A program made the position numbers and the translations under genes. A stretch of 11,419 bases of DNA, taken from NCBI GenBank assembly GCA_001969505.1, contig LSSK01000905.1, positions 1-11,419 of the forward strand. The letters are read 5' to 3'. A model generated the notes under the pieces. That model saw only the letters and a program-made list of their open reading frames with translations, did not search any database and was not told where the DNA came from. The stretch comes from Zancudomyces culisetae. Taxonomy: Eukaryota > Kickxellomycota > Harpellomycetes > Harpellales > Legeriomycetaceae. How positions within the stretch are numbered: the first letter of the stretch is position 1; every line of letters starts with the position of its first letter. Positions 1 through 5,178 of the stretch are shown here, in pieces.

Positions 1-1560
1 AGCCTTGCTTTCCGTTTCTGAATCATTGGGTTTAGTCTTGTCCTCACTTAACAGTTTTAATAGACGCGTTATTATTTCACAATTCTTTATTTTACATAAC
101 TCTTGAATCCCTTGTGGAGCTTCCAAACCAATAGAAGAATCATGTTCCAATAAAAATCTTAGCATATCCATATTTCTGTTTTTGCTTGCAATTCTTATTC
201 CCTTAAACTCGGGTGATTTTAAATCCGCTCCAGATTCGATAAGTAATTTGGCAACTTTGATGTTTCCAGTTTGTACTGCGTACTCTAGGCAGTGAACACT
301 TGCCAAATTGGAGTATTTGTTGATGATTCTTTGTGCCAGCTTATAGTCGTTTTTGTATATAGCTATTTTCATTGCATTTTCGTCTAAATCACCTTTCAGT
401 TTATAGTTGATTCTTAAAAGATATTTTATAAGGTCGATATTACCATTTCTGTACGCCAACTCTGTTATTTTTTTAATATTTTCTGAGTTTGATCCAGATT
501 TAAACAAGTATTTCTTGAATAAACTCTCCCTATTAAGATGTATCGCTACATCGAACAATATCTGAATGTGTCTACTACTACTAGAGTAGTTCTTTTCAAG
601 GTATGATATAAACTTTTTTTTATCACAGAGAATTGATTGATACGCACATAGTGTAAAGTTCAATAATACCATCTTATCTGTATTGTCATCATCCCTAATA
701 AAAGTATAAAATTCATAATCAAAGTGTGACCCGCGAGCATCATTAATCGAATCTAAATTCTGAACAGAAAAGTTTGTGCAGATTTCTAAATCCAGAACCC
801 TTTTAAAGAACCCAAGGTTGTTCAACCGACAACTTTGACGCCCAGCCACCAAAACACATGATATCATAAATCTATCATCAACACACCTAATACCTCTTTC
901 AGTAGAACCACATATCTCTGGAGGAAACTCAAATTTGGTGTTGCAGATATCTATTAGCATTTCGACGCCGTTTTCCTCGGCTATAGCATTCATTCCCCAA
1001 AGCAAAAGCTCTGAAACCTGGTTAACCCTGAATAGTGATCTAATATAATGAGAATCGGTGATTTCAATATCAGCCACTTCTCTCCGTGATTTGCTTTCTT
1101 CTGAGAGTAAATTATCAATATCAATATCTAGGTACTCGTCCTCGTTCATAAATAAAGTACCCCTATGTAAAATCGTTGATGTACTTCTATTGATCACCAC
1201 GTACATCTTGAGCAATCTGTTTAGAACATTCCTCCACCTAAAATCGAATGCCATATCTAGTACTTTTTCGTAGTTCAGGTCTTTGAGTTTTCTCAAAACC
1301 AGTATTCCAACTGCCTCATTAGCTCCGATTCTTGTGTGTTTATCGAATAGATATCTCAACCACCATATATAGTCACTTTCTATGTTGTATAAGACATATT
1401 GGAGAATGTACTTGCTAACAACATTATCTTTTTGTGAGATATGGTGCATATTTTTGTTCAAAAGCGATAGTTGAGGATTTTGAGCAAGTGCGAATATGGT
1501 TGACAGGATACTTGCTGGAAGTTTGTTGAAAAGATTGTTGCCTTTGTTTTTGATACCCAT
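1..1560 (-). CDS. F-box-like/ankyrin-repeat protein, copy A (5' part, runs off left edge)
   Basis: Open from ATG at 1560 to the window edge: codons 1-520 of the same gene that is complete in copy B (start 7499). The start has A at -3 and G at +4, and a TATA-like box lies about 115 bp upstream. Residues about 10-42 resemble an F-box core (LPASILSTIF, then LSLLNKNMHHIS). Residues about 365-505 contain divergent ankyrin repeats, for example AVQTGNIKVAKLLIESGAD. Against copy B there are seven substitutions and no indel: K99E, D102G, R133K, R245W, R289K, D292G (A to B) and one synonymous change at 1084. In the family, an F-box recruits SKP1 of an SCF ubiquitin ligase and ankyrin repeats bind the target; that role here is inference. 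The 3' end is unseen, so whether it shares the broken tail of B and C is unknown. Confidence 0.88.
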   Translation of the reverse strand, partial: MGIKNKGNNLFNKLPASILSTIFALAQNPQLSLLNKNMHHISQKDNVVSKYILQYVLYNIESDYIWWLRYLFDKHTRIGANEAVGILVLRKLKDLNYEKVLDMAFDFRWRNVLNRLLKMYVVINRSTSTILHRGTLFMNEDEYLDIDIDNLLSEESKSRREVADIEITDSHYIRSLFRVNQVSELLLWGMNAIAEENGVEMLIDICNTKFEFPPEICGSTERGIRCVDDRFMISCVLVAGRQSCRLNNLGFFKRVLDLEICTNFSVQNLDSINDARGSHFDYEFYTFIRDDDNTDKMVLLNFTLCAYQSILCDKKKFISYLEKNYSSSSRHIQILFDVAIHLNRESLFKKYLFKSGSNSENIKKITELAYRNGNIDLIKYLLRINYKLKGDLDENAMKIAIYKNDYKLAQRIINKYSNLASVHCLEYAVQTGNIKVAKLLIESGADLKSPEFKGIRIASKNRNMDMLRFLLEHDSSIGLEAPQGIQELCKIKNCEIITRLLKLLSEDKTKPNDSETESKA

Positions 1561-1670
1561 TGTGCTATGGATTTAATTATTCTTACTTTTATCTTCAATT
1601 TGATAAGTTTGTTATGTGCTAAAGTAATGTGATCAAAATGAACAAGGTCCGAAAAGCAGAAGTGTATTGG

Positions 1671-1680
1671 TTTTTTTATA
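1671..1680 (-). promoter_or_regulatory. TATA-like box of ankyrin gene A
   Basis: On the minus strand this reads TATAAAAAAA, about 111-120 bp upstream of the ATG at 1560. Spacing would fit a TATA box plus a 5' leader of about 80 nt. In such AT-rich DNA a chance match is quite possible; identity in copy 2 (7610-7619) adds little because the whole spacer is nearly identical. Confidence 0.4.
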
Positions 1681-2046
1681 CTATTTATCTGATTTTTTTG
1701 ATTTATTCATTTGTTTTTTAGGTTTATGATTTAAATGATCGTTTGCTGCGTAATTTGAAATAACCAGCAGTTTTTTGAAAATTATTGGATACATTTCAAG
1801 ATTAAACATCAAACCAGAGTGCAAGATTATTTTCAGACCAATAGCTTTATTTACTGCTGGATTTCAAGATGAAAATGTTAATGGATCAATAAGTAATATT
1901 TTTTCTTTATTATAAGACTCATTTAATGATAAAGAAAAACAACCAGGATAGGAAACGAGAATAAATAACGAGCTTTCCAAAATAAACATTATATTTTTGC
2001 TATAATCTATCAGGCTAATGTATATTTCTTATCATTTTTGTTGTTC

Positions 2047-2084
2047 TCATAACCCGACATGGTTTTTATAGCTCTGGGTTATGA
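2047..2084. repeat. Inverted repeat, 9-bp arms, 20-nt loop
   Basis: Arms TCATAACCC (2047-2055) and GGGTTATGA (2076-2084) are perfect reverse complements around a 20-nt loop. It lies about 490 bp upstream of ankyrin gene A and about 430 bp past the stop of secreted-protein gene A. It could be a hairpin in a transcript or a binding site for a dimeric protein; no function can be read from it. Confidence 0.6.
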
Positions 2085-2229
2085 TTACCAATGCTCAATT
2101 ATCCTTTTTACCGAGTCAACAGGTTGAGGAGATATAAGCATAGGAATCACTGTGGGTGTTTACGTAGGGAGTTTTTTTTTGATATTGCGATACTGTTCCA
2201 AAAGAATAAATTAATATCTATCTAATCAA

Positions 2230-2242
2230 CCCCCCCCCCCCC
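2230..2242. repeat. Homopolymer run C13
   Basis: Thirteen consecutive C on the plus strand, in otherwise AT-rich DNA. The same length is present at 8169-8181. Such runs usually change length quickly, so equality suggests either very recent duplication or conversion, or consensus smoothing in the assembly. Confidence 0.9.
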
Positions 2243-2513
2243 TTTGTCACTCCAAGAACTTCATACCCACCGGAAGTTAATGCAAGGAGTATATATTAAA
2301 ATGTTACTACAATTATTAAATTTCAATCTTGTGAATTTTGGTAAATTATTTTGGAAAGTAATAAAGTATTCAAAGTATTTAGATTTTTGCTTTTTTACAA
2401 TATTGAATAACTTTCAAACAAAAACAGATGTGTTGTCGGTAATAAACAATATTTAAAAGGCTCAAAAACTAAAATAAATATCTATAAACTGTATTGGTGT
2501 TATGAGTAGATCA

Positions 2514-2814
2514 TTAACTGCGGCGACTGTTAGCAGTATTAATTCCACTGGCCAATCCACTAACTGCTCCGTTAATCAAGTTTCCTAAAGCACCACTGAA
2601 TGGAAGAAAGCTAATGACGCTAGATACAAAGTTTCCTACTACGTTACTTTGTGCAACCCCGTTAGCAATTCCACCGAGTATGTCGTTTAAGCGAGCTTTT
2701 TCCTCAGGAGTCATATCAAAAATGCCACGATCAGCAAGTTCAGCCGCTCTAGTGTTTCGAAGTATTGAGCGTTGAGCACCATGTGGAAGTCCCGCCATAC
2801 CTGATGATGCTGAC

Positions 2815-2845
<31 letters not shown>

Positions 2846-2987
2846 CTACTGCTGCTGCCAATTGTTGGTTCTGGTATGCATTTGCAGCTGGATTTCCATA
2901 CTTTCCGACTGGCTGGGCAACTGGTGTGGCATTTGCAGCGAGCATTACACATGTAACTGATACTCCTGCTAATGTGATCTTTACCAT
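2514..2987 (-). CDS. Small secreted protein with alanine tract, copy A (157 aa)
   Basis: I do not recognise the family. The N-terminus is a typical signal peptide: K3, hydrophobic stretch about residues 4-18, likely cleavage after ANA (residue 20) before TPVAQ. The mature part is about 137 residues without cysteine. In order: a Pro/Asn/Gln-rich start (22-42), an alanine tract (44-60, ten Ala after VV47-48), a charged segment about 70-103 (RNTRAAELADRG, then DMTPEEKARLNDIL), and a Gly-rich hydrophobic end about 104-150 (FVSSVISFLPFSGALGNLI) closing with RRS. No KR processing site is seen. The start ATG at 2987 has G at -3 and G at +4, with a TATA-like box about 140 bp upstream. GC is clearly higher than in the flanks, and the reading frame is kept through a 27-nt length change between copies, which supports real coding. 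Possible roles include a surface or wall-associated protein or an effector; none is proven. Confidence 0.85.
2815..2843 (+). repeat. GCT trinucleotide tract (polyalanine-coding on minus strand)
   Basis: Nine uninterrupted GCT units on the plus strand plus a partial unit, read as GCA codons on the minus strand, with one GCG and serine/alanine codons after them. It codes the alanine tract of secreted-protein gene A. Copy 2 is 27 nt (nine codons) shorter here, the only indel between the cassettes. Confidence 0.95.
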
Positions 2988-3126
2988 TTCTTCTTAGTTT
3001 TGTTTTGTTTTAATTTTATTATTGGTATCTCGAAAAAAGAATGATGCTTTTTATGCTGATAATGTTATTTTAACTGCAGTTGATGATGTTATTGATGATC
3101 TTGTGTATATGGACAACAGATCATGA

Positions 3127-3134
3127 TTTATATA
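3127..3134 (-). promoter_or_regulatory. TATA-like box of secreted-protein gene A
   Basis: Reads TATATAAA on the minus strand, 140-147 bp upstream of the ATG at 2987, next to an A-rich run. A start of transcription about 30 bp downstream would leave a leader of about 110 nt containing CATCAT-rich sequence. The match is good, but the region is AT-rich and chance is possible. Confidence 0.45.
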
Positions 3135-4109
3135 CTTTTTTTTTCATTGCATTCTACTAAACCGATAAAAATTATTTACATTTTAGCTTAACCACAGTAA
3201 ATGATGAAACAATATTTTCTCTATTTTTATAACCCTGATTCTAAAATAGAACTTCAAAGTCAAAATATTTTTCTATCTTTTTACGCAAAATAGTGTAATT
3301 GAATACATGAATATTTAGAAATGGCTTAAAATATAATTAATCAAGTGTATTGCATAATATATTAGATGTATTGGTAAATAGAACAGAAAAAAAATCACAT
3401 AAATAAATTTTCTCCATTGAACCCTTCATTCGCTTCCTCTCTATACACAGAAGTGGATCGCTAAACCTTACAATATTTTTCCACTTCCTATAACGATATT
3501 TTTGGGAGAAATGAGGTTCTAGAACAATCCTAAACATAATTTTACTTTTTATTAGTCCTATTTTTATATTTTTGGCACAAAAAGTATTCAGGAATATAGT
3601 ACATATATCAGAATTGAACTATAAAACCACTTTTCATACTAACACAAGATTGAGTTATCATTGATATATTGTGTTGTTACCTACAATAGTAATCCACAAT
3701 AATTATAATAAACTCAAATTAGATAAGCTGATTGAGGGACAAAGATAATTAACAAATGAAATAGGATGCTAATGGTTTTAATTAGAGAGTTAGTATAGAA
3801 AATATAGTAGTAAATAAAGATACAAAAAAAATTGCAATACAACAACATTTATTATTACCACATTTGCATATAGCATAATAAGATTAATCTCTCCACCTGT
3901 CACTTCTCAAGATCTCGTTGTGTTATTTTTTTAATGTTTATTATTAAATACTCTGATAATTATTTAAAAAATAATAAATGCCATACCAATCAACATCACA
4001 TAATTATACTGAATATCGGTATTTTCCAATACATTTTGTAATTCCATTTTTTTGATAGATGAGTTTATCAAGTAAATATCAATAAAAGCATAAAAAATAT
4101 CCATAAAAC

Positions 4110-4463
4110 ATCTATCCGACTGCGTACCCACCGGGAGTTGGTTCAAAGAAGTCGTTTCCGTTCTGAGTTGAACTAAAATTTGCACACTCGTCCTACAGAC
4201 TCTATCCAAGAAACTAGCTGTTTCGAGTCGAGCAATAGTACTTCGGTTTCCATCTTCTTAGAGGACAGAAAACCCAACCTTTTTGACTCTTCTCCAAGGA
4301 GATCACCCTACAAAAAAAAATATGCCATACTTCAACTCTTGTATCAGTTACTTCTGGGATGGGTTCCAGAATCGATAACCGCAGTGCTACTTATCTTGTA
4401 CAGCCAAAATAATGTGTTCAGCTACTTTTTGCCGGTAAAAACTACCAGTCATTGATTAATAAA
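4110..4463 (+). other. GC-richer unidentified relic with a 91-codon frame and AATAAA
   Basis: This stretch stands out from its AT-rich flanks in base composition. It contains a plus-strand frame at 4180-4455 whose first in-frame initiator is TTG, not ATG; the product has a Ser-rich start and a Leu-rich middle (ILQLLYQLLLGWVPES). The frame is followed at once by AATAAA (4458-4463). Other frames of both strands also look coding-like in pieces, as in a decayed gene or mobile-element fragment. It is the same in copy 2 (10022-10375). I cannot name the source and see no terminal repeats or target-site duplication. Confidence 0.35.
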
Positions 4464-4551
4464 GTATATGGTGTCTTTATATCACTACTTTAACACATTT
4501 TGTTGAAAAACATTTGTTCAAACAACTCATAAGCACCATCTTTCTATATAC

Positions 4552-5178
4552 TTAATTTTGTCCGCCCATACTCTGACAAATATTGATCAACTTGTGATCA
4601 TATAGGTTGTTTGCAACTTCCATAATCCATTTCCTATATCCTCACTTGTATTAGCATCATACTTTAACAACAGTTTGATCATCTTAGTATTTTTGTGGTT
4701 GATAGGCTTCTTCAAACCACAATCCTGGCTTAGAACCAAGTTCGGATTTCTTTCAAATAGAAGTTTCAATATTTCCAGACTATTATTCTCGCAAACCTGA
4801 ATCACACTATTTTCAAGTCCATTTTTTTATTTTTGCTCCCTTTTCAAATAATAGTCTCAGAATACCCATATTGTTGCTCCTACAAGCATAGTACAAAAAA
4901 TCTGACCCACTATTTTTAAGAAGGTGAGTATCCTTTAAAATTAATTTAACAGCCTCTAGATTTTTTTTCTCAATAGCTTCTCGAAGTAGGTAGGAGGCAC
5001 CATCAATATCAGAACAACAGGTCAACATTAACTGCAAAGTTTCCATATCATCTAGAATAAATCACCTTAAATTGTATGAATCCTCTTTTACTTTTGCACC
5101 ACGCTGCAGCAAAAACCTGATCATTTCAGTACTTCCTGCCAGAATCGCAATTTTTAGTATTTCAGTGTTCTCTTGAGA
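4552..5178 (-). pseudogene. Broken 3' ankyrin extension of gene B
   Basis: Ankyrin repeats continue past the stop of the 781-codon frame but are split by four lesions. (1) At about 5178 the frame changes, and the spacing between ACKLG and AILAG repeat cores is about 17 instead of about 30 residues, as if a length not divisible by three was deleted. (2) In-frame TGA at 5062-5064. (3) A frame change at an A7 run (minus strand, 4822-4828), followed by the stop at 4813-4815. (4) A frame change near 4624-4630, after which sequence ending in SMGG runs to TAA at 4552-4554. Visible repeats include STEMIRFLLQRGAKV, KKNLEAVKLILKD, SNNMGILRLLFEKGAKI and NSLEILKLLFERN. All lesions recur in copy C. Introns do not explain them well; one 60-nt GT-AG stretch would remove lesion 2 but also an ankyrin helix. 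Confidence 0.82.

Larger units (their letters stand above)
1561..2513. other. Spacer between ankyrin gene A and secreted-protein gene A
   Basis: About 950 bp, AT-rich, downstream of the secreted-protein gene and upstream of the ankyrin gene (both minus). It holds the ankyrin TATA-like box, a 9-bp inverted repeat (2047-2084), a T9 run (2172-2180) and a C13 run (2230-2242). I see no convincing gene; a 70-codon plus-strand frame from 2244 begins at TTG, has no recognisable content and is probably chance. It differs from copy 2 at only one base (T at 1773, A at 7712), the quietest long stretch of the alignment. Confidence 0.75.
2988..4551. other. Long spacer between secreted-protein gene A and the ankyrin gene B tail
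   Basis: About 1.56 kb, strongly AT-rich. It holds the secreted-protein promoter region and, at about 4110-4463, a GC-richer relic listed separately. A 66-codon minus-strand frame (3337-3537) is open in both copies, with two replacement changes and no recognisable domain; it is probably chance or a remnant. From about 3540 to 4100 I see nothing but low-complexity AT-rich DNA. Eight of the copy-to-copy substitutions cluster in 3119-3420, and none falls in 3421-3790. Confidence 0.7.

Noticed and set aside
1058-1273. Plus-strand frames antisense to the ankyrin genes (1058-1273, 6997-7212, 5173-5430, 11085-11342)
   Set aside because: Shadows of the well-supported minus-strand ankyrin frame, with no features of their own.
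2244-2456. 70-codon plus-strand frame after the C13 run (and 8183-8395)
   Set aside because: Begins at TTG, Asn/Lys/Phe/Leu-rich as expected from random AT-rich DNA, no promoter or domain.
2749-2956. Overlapping frames with poly-Ser or poly-Leu inside the secreted-protein gene, both strands
   Set aside because: They are other readings of the GCT repeat; the alanine frame has the signal peptide, good ATG context and conservation of the C-terminal half.
3337-3537. 66-codon minus-strand frame (and 9249-9449), open in both copies
   Set aside because: No recognisable domain, only a weak start context, set in AT-rich spacer, and both copy differences inside it are replacements. Persistence over 0.6% divergence is not evidence of constraint.
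4120-4200. tRNA-like T-arm strings (GGTTCAAAG, TTTCGAGTCGAGC)
   Set aside because: No matching acceptor stem, anticodon arm or D-arm could be folded around them.
3964-4209. 81-codon minus-strand frame (and 9876-10121)
   Set aside because: Half of it lies in AT-rich low-complexity DNA and half in the GC-richer island; it overlaps the opposite-strand frame there and looks like nothing known.
4248-4268. Short resemblance of CTTCTTAGAGG-ACA to a conserved small-subunit rRNA stretch
   Set aside because: Only about a dozen bases match and the flanks do not; no rRNA gene is present.
4588-4805. Separate small ankyrin genes at 4813-5046 and 4587-4805
   Set aside because: They are collinear with and directly downstream of the large frame, lack proper starts (one begins at GTG), and are better read as pieces of one broken 3' extension.
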